Assembly (NCBI GenBank): GCA_002416505.1
Contig: DIAM01000005.1
Span: forward strand, 1-62,426
Direction: 5' to 3'
DNA length: 62,426 bases
Source: Gammaproteobacteria bacterium UBA5078
Lineage (GTDB): Bacteria; Pseudomonadota; Gammaproteobacteria; Pseudomonadales; Pseudohongiellaceae
Position 1 is the first letter of the stretch; each line of letters starts with the position of its first letter. Of the stretch, positions 1 through 9,682 are shown piece by piece. A model generated the notes under the pieces. That model saw only the letters and a program-made list of their open reading frames with translations. It searched no databases and was not told where the DNA came from. Both the position numbers and the translations under genes were made by a program.

Positions 1-68
1 TGAGGAGAGTATAAGCAGCATGGATGCTGCGCTTAAGCCTACATGGATGTATTCACGGCGTCTCTCAG
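1..68 (+). repeat. Dispersed three-hairpin intergenic element, copy A
   Basis: The core has an inner hairpin (GCAGCA, loop TGGA, TGCTGC), then AAGCCTACATGGATGTATTC and ACGGCGT. The outer arms TGAGGAGAG and CTCTCA can pair around it with bulges. The same core recurs near 42.6 kb (minus) and 42.8 kb (plus) with different outer arms. It may begin before the window. An ORF running through it (from 43) has no recognisable product and is not called. Confidence 0.6.
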
Positions 69-188
69 CAGCCCCTACCGTGCAGCGCGTTTATCCTCGC
101 AAGGGGACTCCAGCACTGAACTAATACAACAGAACTATTACCACAGAACCCCAACCACTACCCAAACTCAACACATAATCCAACCTTT

Positions 189-222
189 AAAAAAAAGGGC
201 GATTCCCTGCGGAACCGCCCTT
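189..222 (-). terminator. Rho-independent terminator of the PQQ dehydrogenase operon
   Basis: On the minus strand a 12-bp stem (AAGGGCGGTTCC with GGAATCGCCCTT, one G-U pair) and a 4-base loop is followed by a run of eight T. It lies about 20 bases past the stop of the PQQ alcohol dehydrogenase gene, so it most likely ends that transcript. Confidence 0.85.
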
Positions 223-243
223 GTTGCAATCGGCCTTTTGAGT

Positions 244-2457
244 TTACTGCAGGGGGCCGCCCTGAGCAGCGCCGCCGGCTTCTTTGTCGGCTATGGCGCG
301 GGAGATGATGTATTGACGCACCGCGTCTGGGTCCGTCGCCTCCAGCGTGCCTTCGAAGGACACCATCCCGCCACCGACCAGCTCACCCCCGAGTACTACC
401 GAGTCCCACATCTCTGAGCTCGCTAAGCGTTGGCTATAGCGAAGGTCCGGGAACGTGCCTGCGCTCGCGCTCACGCCCGCCGGTCCGTGACAGACGCTGC
501 AGTAGCGCCCGTAGACCTGTTCGCCATGAGCGACTGTCTCGAAATCCGCCGTTAGCGGTGGCGGGTTGAGATTGCCTACTGACGAGGTCAATTCTGCCGG
601 CAGTTCAGCAGGCAGCTGTGCCGTTCCCCCGATCTTGAAAACCAGCAGCCGCGAATTATTATTCGACAAGCGCGTGGTAGAGCCACTCGCGCCCGCGCCT
701 TCGGTTGGAAGTGAACGCCCGCCGGCTAACACCGCGACGTACTGCTCGCCATCGACCAAGTAGGTGATCGGTGCCGCGACCGTAATCGCCTGCGTCATCG
801 CACTCCATAGCTGCTCGCCGGTGTCGTCCTTGAAGGCGCTGAACTCGCCCGAGGCATTGCCCTGGAAGACCAGACCGCCGGCGGTACTGAGCACACCCGC
901 GGCGTCCGTGGTGACCACCTTGGGCACGCGCCACACCTCTTGCTGACGCACCGGGTCCCAGGCCAGCAGATAGGCGGAGCGCTTCGGCGCATTCTCACCC
1001 GCTGCCATCACGAGGGCTCCGCCCGCCGCGAAATTCGTGCCGGTGTTCCAGCCGGTCTGGGAGACTTGGAAGTCTTCCACCGCCACATAGCCCATGAACT
1101 GCTCGTTCGCGGGCAGGTAGACCAGATTCGTGCGCTTACTAAAGGACATCGGGTGCCAGTTGTGACCGCCCTGCGGTCCGGGCGACACGATCATCGGGAC
1201 TGTCGTCTCGTCATAGCGAGCCTCGGGAATCTCGACGGGACGATCTGTCTCTAGGTCGATATGGGATGCCCAGCTAACCGGTACGAATTTCTCTGCGGTG
1301 ATCAGCTGACCCGTCGCCGCGTCGAGCACATAGAAGAAACCATTCTTGGGCGCCTGCATCACCACCCGTCGCTCCTGACCGTCGATGCGTACATCCGCCA
1401 CGATGATATGGGAGGTCGCAGTGTAGTCCCAGGTCTCGCCGGGAGTGGTCTGATAGTGCCAGCGGTAACTGCCATCGTCGGGGTTGATCGCGACTACCGA
1501 TGAGAGGAACAGATTGTCGCCGCCGCCGGGGCTGCGCAGGCTCTGATTCCAGGGCGAGCCATTGCCGACACCGATGTAGAGCAGGTTCAGATCTGGGTCA
1601 TAGGCCATCGCGTCCCATACTGTGCCGCCACCGCCTAGCTTCCACCATTCACCGTTCCAGGTGCGTGCGGCCATCTCCAACTCGGGTTGTTCGAAGCCAT
1701 CGGCGGGATTGCCCGGCACCGTGTAATAGCGCCATAGCTGCTCGCCACTGGCGACATCATAGGCCGTGATATAACCGCGCACGCCATATTCCGCGCCACC
1801 ATTGCCGATAATCACCTGTCCCTTCACGATACGAGGCGCGCCGGTAATCGTATAGGGCAGGGACTCGTCGACGGTCATCACGCTCCACAGCTCTGCGCCC
1901 GTAGCAGAATCCAGCGCGATCAGGCGGCCATCGATGGTGCCCACGAAGACCTTGCCCTCCCACACGGCGACTCCGCGATTGACCACGTCACAACACGCGT
2001 CCACACCCTTAGCGGGATCGACACCGGGATCGAACGCCCACAGTGGACGCCCTGTGCGCACATCGAACGCTTTCACATGGCTCCACGCGGTGCTGACATA
2101 CATCGCGCCATCGACCACGATCGGCGTCGCCTCCTGCATGCGGCTCGTGTCGATATCGGCAAACCATGCCAGGCTCAATTGAGCGACGTTATCTGGGCTC
2201 AGCTGGGTCAGCGGACTGTAGCGCTGCTCGCCATAATCGCGCCCGGTGCTCATCCAATTGCCGGGCTCGGAGTCTGCCGCAATAATGCGGCCGCCATCCA
2301 CTGCCGCACTAAAGGGCGCGGCGCTCGTCTGCGCCGCGGTCATAGGCGCCGCAGTCGTTGGGATTTGTGCGGCGCCTTGATCCTGTGCCTCACTGCAAGA
2401 CGCACTCAATATGACCATTGCGGTCAGTGCTGAAAGTCGTGTCAATCTAAAACTCAT
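244..2457 (-). CDS. PQQ-dependent alcohol dehydrogenase with C-terminal cytochrome c (quinohaemoprotein)
   Basis: Predicted periplasmic quinohaemoprotein that oxidises an alcohol or aldehyde and passes electrons from PQQ to its own haem c. The start MSFRLTRLSALTAM is chosen because TAAGGAGAG lies just upstream; the reading frame is open further 5' without a ribosome site. The N-terminus is a signal peptide with Cys in SASC, a weak lipobox. The body carries the adjacent-cysteine pair (DACCDVVNRG) and GGGDNLFLSS typical of the eight-bladed PQQ propeller family, and repeated WxF/GxxLW propeller strands. A haem motif CSVCHG sits near the C-terminus in a class I cytochrome c domain. About 737 residues, normal for type II alcohol dehydrogenases. 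It lies 61 bp downstream of the second PQQ enzyme, probably in one operon. Substrate is unknown, and no PQQ biosynthesis genes are in the window. Confidence 0.9.
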   Translation of the reverse strand: MSFRLTRLSALTAMVILSASCSEAQDQGAAQIPTTAAPMTAAQTSAAPFSAAVDGGRIIAADSEPGNWMSTGRDYGEQRYSPLTQLSPDNVAQLSLAWFADIDTSRMQEATPIVVDGAMYVSTAWSHVKAFDVRTGRPLWAFDPGVDPAKGVDACCDVVNRGVAVWEGKVFVGTIDGRLIALDSATGAELWSVMTVDESLPYTITGAPRIVKGQVIIGNGGAEYGVRGYITAYDVASGEQLWRYYTVPGNPADGFEQPELEMAARTWNGEWWKLGGGGTVWDAMAYDPDLNLLYIGVGNGSPWNQSLRSPGGGDNLFLSSVVAINPDDGSYRWHYQTTPGETWDYTATSHIIVADVRIDGQERRVVMQAPKNGFFYVLDAATGQLITAEKFVPVSWASHIDLETDRPVEIPEARYDETTVPMIVSPGPQGGHNWHPMSFSKRTNLVYLPANEQFMGYVAVEDFQVSQTGWNTGTNFAAGGALVMAAGENAPKRSAYLLAWDPVRQQEVWRVPKVVTTDAAGVLSTAGGLVFQGNASGEFSAFKDDTGEQLWSAMTQAITVAAPITYLVDGEQYVAVLAGGRSLPTEGAGASGSTTRLSNNNSRLLVFKIGGTAQLPAELPAELTSSVGNLNPPPLTADFETVAHGEQVYGRYCSVCHGPAGVSASAGTFPDLRYSQRLASSEMWDSVVLGGELVGGGMVSFEGTLEATDPDAVRQYIISRAIADKEAGGAAQGGPLQ

Positions 2458-2518
2458 TCTTCTCTCCTTAGTATTGAATCCATCGAGCCTCCTGCCTATG
2501 CCTAGGCGTGCGCAGGAG

Positions 2519-4354
2519 TTAACGAGGCAGTTTAAACACCAGTAATGCATTGCCCGGAAGCTGCCCAAACGTGGCGTATCCGCTATTAACAATCATGTAG
2601 TCCCCTGAGAAGACCGGCCCGGCGGAATCTATTGCGCCGCCCTTGGCGGGAACCTCATTCACCGTGCTGAACTCGCGCACGCTGTCGTATTCCCATAGCA
2701 CCGCTCCACTGGCTTGATCGTGGGCAAACAGATGACCGTTGAGAGCCCCGGCGACGACGAGATCGGCGGTCGCGCTCGGCGGGGCCGAGTAGACATCCAG
2801 ACACGCGCGATCGGCCGCCTCGCAACGCTGCTCGGCTGGGGCATACCAGATGCTCTCGCCGGTCTTCATGTCGATGGCGTGCAGGCCAGGCTGTCGCCCC
2901 TGCTCCCCCTCCAGTCCGGTGGCGCGGTCCGAGACGGGTACGAAGGCGATGTCACCCGCGAAACTCATGCCCCAATGCACACCACCCAAGGCCCCGCCGC
3001 GACCCACACGAGTCTGCCACAACACCTTGCCGTCGGCGTCGGGGTCTAGTGCGAACACTACCCCGCCCTTGGTCCCCGCCACCAGGATGTCTTGGCCTGT
3101 GGACAGGGTCACGCTCAGCACCGACGCACCGATGTCGAGATCGGGACCAGGGTCGGGACAATTGGGATGCTCAGCGGCTACCGTGCAGGCCATCGTGAAG
3201 GCATCGTCGCCCGTGGTCTGCATGATCCATGCGATGGCACCGCTATCCATATCGAAGGCGATGACCGAGTCACTACTATTGCTCGCCGGGCGGGAATAGT
3301 TCTGCCCCGTGCCGACATAGACGCGGCGGCGCTTCACATCGACGGTTGGGGTATCCCAGATAGGGGCGCCAGAGGGTGCGAACACCCGTTTACCCGCGCT
3401 GTTGACACCCACTTCCTTGGCCTCTTCCATGATATAGGTGTGCCAGCGCTTCTCTCCCGTATTGAGGTCGAAGGCGGCCACATTGCCCCGGAACGTGCAG
3501 CATTCATGCGCGGGGTTCGCGGCAACCACGACCTCTGCCGAGGACACCGGCACGAACACGAGATTCCCAGAGACAATGGGCGAACCGGTGCTGCGAGCGA
3601 AGGGGTGCGGGTCCACATCCGCGTGCCACACTCTTGCGCCGGTGCTCGCATCGAGCACGAAGACCCGATTGGACGAATCGGCGCCTATCAATAACACCTT
3701 GTCTAATACCTCGGAGTACACGAGGCTCAACGATCCGCGCACCTCCGTAGTCGCTAGAAAGGTCCAGTACGCGCAGCCACTGGCAAGATCCAAGGCATAG
3801 ACATTGCCACTAGTGCTACCCATGAACATCACGCCACTCACGACACTGGGTTGCGCGCGGGCGTTGGAGCCATCCTCAAAGCCAAAGACCCAAGCCAGTT
3901 CGAGGTCTGCGACGTTCGACGCGTTGATCGCACTGTCACGATTGGTCTGGTGGCGGGCATTGCGATCGCCATTGCCCCAACCACTCCAGGTGCCAGTAGC
4001 GCCTATTTGCAAGTTCGGGATCGGCGCCGGGCACTGAGCGAGGCGCTCAACTCCCTCGGGCTTATAGGTGCCCCTTGTGAGGTATTGTGCAACGCTAATC
4101 TTCTGCTCTTCGCTAAGCGCCGCGCCCTGCGCCTGCATCAGGCCCTGGGTAAGAGCATGGTAAACGCTATTGGCGGAAAACCCTCCCAACGCGCTGCGCG
4201 GCGGCGTGCGCAGGTCTGTAGGCGCAGCATGACAGCTCGCACAATATTGTGTGTACAGCGCCTCGCCATCTTGGGCGAGGGCCGCGCCTTGCCAGAGCAG
4301 CGCATTGTTTAAGGCAAATAGGAACAGCAGGGCGAATCTTGTCGTTATTCTCAT
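2519..4354 (-). CDS. PQQ-binding propeller dehydrogenase with N-terminal cytochrome c (polyvinyl-alcohol-dehydrogenase-like)
   Basis: Predicted secreted PQQ enzyme of 611 residues. A signal peptide (MRITTRFALLFLFALNNALL ... ALAQ) is followed by a cytochrome c domain with CASCH at about residue 38-42, then a PQQ-type beta-propeller with GNVYALDLASG, HECCTFRGNVAAFDLNTGEK and further repeats. The order haem domain first, propeller second, and the length near 610-640, match polyvinyl alcohol dehydrogenase and its relatives, opposite to the neighbour downstream. The true substrate may be any secondary alcohol. GGGGAAAACA precedes the ATG. It is the first gene of a probable two-gene operon. Confidence 0.8.
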   Translation of the reverse strand: MRITTRFALLFLFALNNALLWQGAALAQDGEALYTQYCASCHAAPTDLRTPPRSALGGFSANSVYHALTQGLMQAQGAALSEEQKISVAQYLTRGTYKPEGVERLAQCPAPIPNLQIGATGTWSGWGNGDRNARHQTNRDSAINASNVADLELAWVFGFEDGSNARAQPSVVSGVMFMGSTSGNVYALDLASGCAYWTFLATTEVRGSLSLVYSEVLDKVLLIGADSSNRVFVLDASTGARVWHADVDPHPFARSTGSPIVSGNLVFVPVSSAEVVVAANPAHECCTFRGNVAAFDLNTGEKRWHTYIMEEAKEVGVNSAGKRVFAPSGAPIWDTPTVDVKRRRVYVGTGQNYSRPASNSSDSVIAFDMDSGAIAWIMQTTGDDAFTMACTVAAEHPNCPDPGPDLDIGASVLSVTLSTGQDILVAGTKGGVVFALDPDADGKVLWQTRVGRGGALGGVHWGMSFAGDIAFVPVSDRATGLEGEQGRQPGLHAIDMKTGESIWYAPAEQRCEAADRACLDVYSAPPSATADLVVAGALNGHLFAHDQASGAVLWEYDSVREFSTVNEVPAKGGAIDSAGPVFSGDYMIVNSGYATFGQLPGNALLVFKLPR

Positions 4355-4750
4355 TGTTTTCCCCGATTCAGAACACTTTAAACATCACAGTCGACACATC
4401 CGCGTTTACCAGGCCGCGCAACTAAACATGCAGCGCCGCACGCGCCGATACTGGCGACCAAAGACGATTGGCAGCACCCCCTCATTCCTCCCATCCTGAG
4501 GGCTTGTGCTAGCGCCTCGATCTTACCCGAAGCCGCTAGCGTAACGAAACAATACCGCGCTGCAAATACGGTAGACGCCGCCTTTTTTATAGCTCAGTGG
4601 AGGCCCTCTAGTGTATAGTTCAAGACCAGTTTCCTTCTGCAGTTCAAGCTCCTGCTATGCTCAACCCGCACAGTATTAATGCTTGGCATAGGCCTTTAAT
4701 AGGCGAAGGACTTCTCCGATGAACCCGAGCTTGATGAAGCCTAGAGAGAA
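4355..4750. other. 396-bp divergent intergenic region
   Basis: Lies between the PQQ operon (minus) and ilvD (plus), so it should hold both promoters. I see a weak inverted repeat (GCTAGCG at 4508-4514 with CGCTAGC at 4534-4540) and a T-run near 4583-4588, but no convincing operator, riboswitch or small gene. Confidence 0.4.
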
Positions 4751-6445
4751 ATGATGAGCGATAAGAACAAGGACAGCAGCAGCCGTAAATTTTCCAGCCA
4801 GGTAGTCGATGGCGTAGAACATGCCCCGAGCCGAGCGATGCTGCGCGCCGTGGGTTTCGGCGACGACGACTTCAAGAAGCCACAGATCGGCATCGCCTCC
4901 ACCTGGAGCATGGTGACGCCCTGCAATATGCACATCAATAAATTGGCCGAAGAGGTCAATCGCGGTGTCGACGCCGCCAATGGCAAGGGCATCATCTATG
5001 GCACCATCACAGTGTCCGACGGCATCTCCATGGGCACAGAGGGCATGAAGTACTCGCTGGTCTCGCGCGAGGTCATCGCGGACTCTATCGAATCCGTCTC
5101 CGGCTGCATGGGCCACGACGGCATCATCGCCATCGGCGGCTGCGACAAGAATATGCCTGGCTGCCTGATGGGCATGGCGCGCCTGAATCGCCCCTCCATC
5201 TTCATCTACGGCGGCACCATTCAGCCGGGCAAGAATCACACCGACATCATCTCTGTATTCGAGGCAGTGGGTGGCCACGCGAACGGTCGCGTCTCCGACA
5301 TCGAACTCAAGCAGATCGAAGAGACCGCTATCCCCGGCGCGGGCTCCTGTGGCGGCATGTACACGGCGAACACCATGGCCTCGGCCATCGAGGCGCTCGG
5401 CATGAGCCTGCCCAATAGCTCCGCACAAGACGCGATATCCGCAGAGAAGGTCGACGACTGCCTGCTGGCCGGTGAGGCGATCATGGAGTTGCTGCGCAAG
5501 GATATTAAGCCTTCGGACATCATGACCCGCGCCGCATTCGAGAACGCCATTAAGGTAGTGATCGTGCTCGGGGGTTCTACCAATGCGGTATTGCACCTAC
5601 TGGCCATCGCGCACACCATCGGTGTCGACCTCAGCCTCGACGACTTCACCCGCATCGGCCAAGACACTCCCGTGCTTGCCGACCTGCGCCCCAGCGGCAA
5701 ATACCTGATGTCCGAGCTGATCAAGATCGGCGGCATTCAACCACTGATGAAGATGATGCTGGATCGCGGCATGCTCGACGGCAGCTGCCTCACGGTGACG
5801 GGCAAGACTATGGCCGAGAACCTCAAGGACGTGAAGCCCTACCCCGCAGGCCAAGAGATCATTCAGGACTTCGACAAGCCCATCAAATCCGAGAGCCATC
5901 TGGTCATCCTGCGCGGCAACCTCGCCCCGCAAGGCGCAGTAGCCAAGCTCACCGGCAAGGAAGGCCTGTCCTTCACGGGCACTGCACGCGTGTTCAATTC
6001 CGAAGAAGAAACCCTTAAGGGCATACTCGACGGCACCGTTGTCGCAGGCGATGTACTGGTGATTCGCTTCGAGGGCCCGAGAGGTGCCCCTGGCATGCGC
6101 GAGATGCTTAGCCCTACCTCCGCGATCATGGGCAAAGGCCTTGGCAAAGAGGTGGCGCTGGTCACCGACGGTCGCTTCTCCGGCGGCAGTCACGGCTTCG
6201 TAGTGGGACACATCACGCCCGAGGCGATCGAAGGCGGCCCCATCGCCATCGTCCAGGATGGCGACAAGATCACCATCGATGCGCAGCGGCACGAGGTACA
6301 ATTACACCTGAGCGACGAGGAGATTGCAGCGCGCATGGCGGCCTGGAAGAAGCCAGAGCCTCGCTACACGCGTGGAGTCTTGGCGAAATACGCCAAAACC
6401 GTCTCATCGGCCTCCGAAGGCGCAGTGACCGATAAATACCTCTAA
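4751..6445 (+). CDS. ilvD: Dihydroxy-acid dehydratase
   Basis: Fe-S enzyme of branched-chain amino acid and pantothenate synthesis, converting dihydroxy-isovalerate and dihydroxy-methylvalerate to the 2-keto acids in the cytoplasm. At 564 residues it is full length. The three cluster cysteines are visible in TPCNMH, GGCDKNMPGC and GAGSCGGMYTANTM, and the C-terminal GRFSGGSHGFVVGH is the family signature. AGAGAGAA precedes two consecutive ATG codons (4751 and 4754), either of which could be used. The next gene, corA-like, starts 48 bp after the stop and may share the transcript. Confidence 0.97.
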   Translation: MMSDKNKDSSSRKFSSQVVDGVEHAPSRAMLRAVGFGDDDFKKPQIGIASTWSMVTPCNMHINKLAEEVNRGVDAANGKGIIYGTITVSDGISMGTEGMKYSLVSREVIADSIESVSGCMGHDGIIAIGGCDKNMPGCLMGMARLNRPSIFIYGGTIQPGKNHTDIISVFEAVGGHANGRVSDIELKQIEETAIPGAGSCGGMYTANTMASAIEALGMSLPNSSAQDAISAEKVDDCLLAGEAIMELLRKDIKPSDIMTRAAFENAIKVVIVLGGSTNAVLHLLAIAHTIGVDLSLDDFTRIGQDTPVLADLRPSGKYLMSELIKIGGIQPLMKMMLDRGMLDGSCLTVTGKTMAENLKDVKPYPAGQEIIQDFDKPIKSESHLVILRGNLAPQGAVAKLTGKEGLSFTGTARVFNSEEETLKGILDGTVVAGDVLVIRFEGPRGAPGMREMLSPTSAIMGKGLGKEVALVTDGRFSGGSHGFVVGHITPEAIEGGPIAIVQDGDKITIDAQRHEVQLHLSDEEIAARMAAWKKPEPRYTRGVLAKYAKTVSSASEGAVTDKYL

Positions 6446-6493
6446 ACCGGAGCTTAGCCCAACAACTGTTGTCATGGGATATACTAGAACGCG

Positions 6494-7447
6494 ATGTTAA
6501 ATATATACGATCTCAATCATGACAAGTGCCTCGTAGCTCGACACGACGAGTACATCAATGAGCCCATGACAGGGGCTCTATGGCTCGACCTCGTCGATCC
6601 TACGGACGAGGAGCGTCGTCTCGTCGAGGTTCAGAACAAGCAGACGCTACCCGAAACCGAGGCGGTAGAGGAGATCGAGGCGAGCGCGCGCTCCTATCAA
6701 GACGAATCCGGTGGCATCCACGTGCACTCCATGTTCCTGCACAAGGTCGACGATCGCACTCGCAACACCACCGTGGCCTTTACCCTAGCGGGCGATCAGC
6801 TGATCACCCTGCGTGAGCGCGAGATCCCCGCGTTTCGTCTGTTGCGTATGCGCGCGAAACGACAGAAAGGCCTCGCACACGATCCAGTCGCCATACTATT
6901 GGCCCTGTTCGAGATCAAGATCGACGATCTGGCCGACACGCTGGAAGAGGTCTACACCGGCCTAGAGCAAACCAGCAATCTGGTATTGGAAGAGAACGAC
7001 AGCGCCATCGAGGACGCGATCGACGAGTTGGCGCAACACGAGGACACCAACGGCAAGGTACGCCTGTGCTTGATGGATACTCAGCGCGCCCTTACCTTCC
7101 TTCTACGCCATGGCAAGCTCGTCACGGAACATGCGGAGACCGCACGTGAACTGCTGCGCGACATCGAGTCCCTATTGCCACACAATAGTTTCGTATTCGA
7201 TAAAGTGAACTTCTTGATGGATGCATCATTGGGCTTTATCAACATACAACAGAACCAGATTATTAAGATCTTCTCGATCGCTGCCGTGGTTTTCCTGCCC
7301 CCTACACTAGTGGCCAGCGCCTATGGCATGAACTTCGAATTCATGCCAGAACTCAAATGGCTACTCGGTTACCCTTGGGCCATCACCCTGATGATCCTCT
7401 CGGGCATGGCGCCCTACTTCTATTTCAAACGCAAAGGTTGGCTATAG
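6494..7447 (+). CDS. corA: CorA-family magnesium/divalent cation transporter
   Basis: Inner-membrane pentameric channel family protein of 317 residues. It has a long acidic, helical cytoplasmic N-terminal domain and two C-terminal membrane helices (IIKIFSIAAVVFLPPTLVAS and the segment before the end). The selectivity motif GMN occurs as YGMNFEFMPEL between the helices, and the protein ends in the basic KRKGWL. Length and layout are standard for CorA. The start has only a weak ribosome site. The gene sits between ilvD and an M20 peptidase with short gaps, which may be read-through rather than a functional link. Confidence 0.93.
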   Translation: MLNIYDLNHDKCLVARHDEYINEPMTGALWLDLVDPTDEERRLVEVQNKQTLPETEAVEEIEASARSYQDESGGIHVHSMFLHKVDDRTRNTTVAFTLAGDQLITLREREIPAFRLLRMRAKRQKGLAHDPVAILLALFEIKIDDLADTLEEVYTGLEQTSNLVLEENDSAIEDAIDELAQHEDTNGKVRLCLMDTQRALTFLLRHGKLVTEHAETARELLRDIESLLPHNSFVFDKVNFLMDASLGFINIQQNQIIKIFSIAAVVFLPPTLVASAYGMNFEFMPELKWLLGYPWAITLMILSGMAPYFYFKRKGWL

Positions 7448-7471
7448 GCACAACCGTCGGAGAGCCCCGCT

Positions 7472-8758
7472 ATGCGCAAGACACTCCCGAGCATTCTTCT
7501 GGCTGTTCTCGCCACCGCGAGTCAGGCACAGCAGGCCGCCCTGCCCACCGAAGTGCAATCGATAGTAGACCGCGTGATGCCGCAGGTAGTGGAGTGGCGC
7601 CGCGATTTTCACCAACATCCCGAACTGGGTAATCGCGAATTCCGCACCTCTGGCATCGTGGCCGAATACCTGCAGTATCTGGGCATGGAAGTGCGCACCG
7701 ATATTGCCCACACCGGCGTGATCGGCATCTTGCGCGGCGGGCGCCCCGGCCCTGTGGTAGCGCTACGCGCCGACATGGATGCGCTGCCCGTAGTGGAACA
7801 AGTACAACTGCCCTTCTCATCGATCGAACGCACCGTCTATAACGGCCAAGATGTGGGCGTCATGCACGCCTGTGGGCACGACAACCACGTGGCGATCCTC
7901 ATGGGTGTGGCTAGCGTGATGACACAGATGCAATCTGAGCTACCCGGCACGGTGATGTTTATTTTCCAACCCGCCGAGGAAGGTGCGCCCGAGGGCGAAG
8001 AAGGCGGCGCGGACTTGATGCTCAAGGAAGGCGCCTTCGCCGACCCACGCCCAGACGCCGTATTTGGCCTGCATGTCTCGCCGATTCCGGTGGGTGCGAT
8101 CGCCGTGCGCAAGCAAGGCATGATGGCCTCGAGCGACGAGTTCAAGATTACCGTACACGGCCAGCAGACCCATGGCGCACAGCCCTGGGCGGGCATAGAT
8201 CCTATCGTGGTCGCCGCGCAGATCGTCTTAGGCTTGCAGACAATCACGAGCCGCCAGCTGGATGTCACGCTAACCCCGTCTATCGTCACCGTGGGCGCCA
8301 TCAATGGCGGCCTGCGTAATAACATCATTCCCGAGAGCGTCGAGATGATCGGCACTATTCGCACCTTCGATGCCGAAACACGCGATGAGATTCATCAACG
8401 CGTGCGTCGCACCGCACTGCAGATAGCCGCCAGCGCCGGGGCCAGTGCCGATGTCAGCATCGACATCGGGTATCCGGTCACCGCGAACGATCCGGAGCTT
8501 ACCGACAGAATGATGCCAACTCTGCAGCGCGTCGTAGGCCCCGGCCTAGTCGAGTCACCCCGCGTGACAGGCGCCGAGGACTTTTCTTATTTCGCAGAAG
8601 AGGTGCCGGGCATGTTCTTCTTCCTCGGCGTAGCGCCGGAGAATCCCGACCTCGTATTCCCCAATCACTCACCCAATTTCTTCGCGGATGAGCGCGCGCT
8701 GCCCATAGGCGTGCAGACCATGACGGCCCTCGCATTGGATTTTTTAAACGGGAATTAG
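7472..8758 (+). CDS. Secreted M20-family amidohydrolase (hippurate / N-acyl-amino-acid hydrolase type)
   Basis: Predicted zinc hydrolase that removes acyl groups from N-acyl amino acids or related amides. The N-terminal MRKTLPSILLAVLATASQAQ is a cleavable signal peptide, so it should act in the periplasm, unlike most cytoplasmic members. M20D motifs are present in order: RRDFHQHPELGNREFRT, ALRADMDALPV, MHACGHDNH (metal ligands), FQPAEEG, and the late GAEDFSYFAEEVPG. The 428 residues fit the family. GGAGAG lies a few bases before the ATG. The gene ends against a strong hairpin facing the convergent neighbour. The exact substrate is not predictable from sequence. Confidence 0.9.
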   Translation: MRKTLPSILLAVLATASQAQQAALPTEVQSIVDRVMPQVVEWRRDFHQHPELGNREFRTSGIVAEYLQYLGMEVRTDIAHTGVIGILRGGRPGPVVALRADMDALPVVEQVQLPFSSIERTVYNGQDVGVMHACGHDNHVAILMGVASVMTQMQSELPGTVMFIFQPAEEGAPEGEEGGADLMLKEGAFADPRPDAVFGLHVSPIPVGAIAVRKQGMMASSDEFKITVHGQQTHGAQPWAGIDPIVVAAQIVLGLQTITSRQLDVTLTPSIVTVGAINGGLRNNIIPESVEMIGTIRTFDAETRDEIHQRVRRTALQIAASAGASADVSIDIGYPVTANDPELTDRMMPTLQRVVGPGLVESPRVTGAEDFSYFAEEVPGMFFFLGVAPENPDLVFPNHSPNFFADERALPIGVQTMTALALDFLNGN

Positions 8759-8766
8759 AGATAGAT

Positions 8767-8795
8767 GTGCTAGGCCTGCGCTGCAGGCCTAGCAC
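8767..8795. terminator. Hairpin between convergent genes
   Basis: Perfect 13-bp stem (GTGCTAGGCCTGC with GCAGGCCTAGCAC) and a 3-base GCT loop, 8 bases after one stop codon and 12 before the other. There is no clear U tract on either strand, so it may act as a bidirectional transcript end or RNA-stabilising hairpin. Confidence 0.65.
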
Positions 8796-8806
8796 GGTCG
8801 AGCGAA

Positions 8807-9595
8807 TTAAAGCTGTGTGGTGGCAATCTCGATGCGCGAGGCCGCCCCATAGATCACGGAGGGTTCGGTCGCGAGCTTCTCCGGTGCCTGCAGGCCTGGC
8901 CAGATAGGCGATAGCATCTGCAATTGCAAGTCGATGGCCATAAGCGCGGCCTCGTTCTCACTCATCGTCGCCAGTAGCGCGAATTTTTCCCTGGCCGTAT
9001 GCACGAAGCCAAGCGAGTCTTGATACTCGTGTGGCTCTACAAGCATGCCATTGTCATCCACCGCGATGTCATACTCGGCCGCAGCGGTGCGCACCAGATC
9101 CACGATTACCGTGCCGAGCGTGCGCGCAGTGAGATCCTTCACGGCTCCCTCCGCCTCGCCGATCGCCGCCAACAAAGCGGCATAGGCGGCCTCGACATCT
9201 GCCGCGGAACGACGCTCGATTACCGCATCGGCCAGGCTTTCCAGTTGCTCGCCAAAACCCTTGCCGTCGCGAGACTCGATGGCGGGCAGCAGTGCCGCAT
9301 AGAGCTCGTCACCGGGATGTTTCATATGCGTAGCGGAGGCCTCTAGATCGCCCTCGCGGTATAGGCTCACGCCCACGTAGAGATGCCCACGAATAAAGGA
9401 CAGCTGCGCCAAATACACGGCATCGCTGGCAATGGCGTCCGCGCTGCTCGCGCCTTCGCCGCCCTCACCGCCTTCCTCGTCCATGGCGCTCATATCGTGC
9501 CCCATATCCGTCTGGCTATTGGTTCCCGCATAAAACGCCGCACTGGCAGCAACCACCACCCCTAGACCAAGCCACACTCTATTTCGAATTTCCAT
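8807..9595 (-). CDS. Membrane-anchored periplasmic helical protein of unknown function
   Basis: 262 residues. The N-terminal MEIRNRVWLGLGVVVAASAAFYAG is a signal anchor or signal peptide, followed by a Met/His/acidic and Glu-Gly-rich linker (MGHDMSAMDEEGGEGGEG). The rest is predicted helical, with a recognisable stretch FIRGHLYVGVSLYREGDLEASATHMKHPGDELYAAL. The HMKHPGDE segment could bind metal or haem, but that is inference. GGAG stands five bases before the ATG. The gene is divergent from a piuC-type iron-regulated hydroxylase with a Fur-box-like site in the 117-bp gap, so a role in iron or metal uptake is possible. I do not recognise a named family with certainty. Confidence 0.8.
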   Translation of the reverse strand: MEIRNRVWLGLGVVVAASAAFYAGTNSQTDMGHDMSAMDEEGGEGGEGASSADAIASDAVYLAQLSFIRGHLYVGVSLYREGDLEASATHMKHPGDELYAALLPAIESRDGKGFGEQLESLADAVIERRSAADVEAAYAALLAAIGEAEGAVKDLTARTLGTVIVDLVRTAAAEYDIAVDDNGMLVEPHEYQDSLGFVHTAREKFALLATMSENEAALMAIDLQLQMLSPIWPGLQAPEKLATEPSVIYGAASRIEIATTQL

Positions 9596-9682
9596 AGCAT
9601 CTCCGCAAGCACAAAGGCATTATCACAGTAGGCTGGTTTTTGCCGATTTCGCCTACTAAACTGGTTCGGACTATACACCTAA

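Noticed and set aside
43..417. Plus-strand 124-codon frame at the left edge
   Set aside because: It crosses the dispersed repeat, the terminator and the end of the PQQ gene on the other strand; no family likeness.
4676..5596. 306-codon minus-strand frame opposite ilvD
   Set aside because: Lies antisense to a clear ilvD gene and has low-complexity Asp/His/Ala/Gly composition typical of antisense shadow frames.
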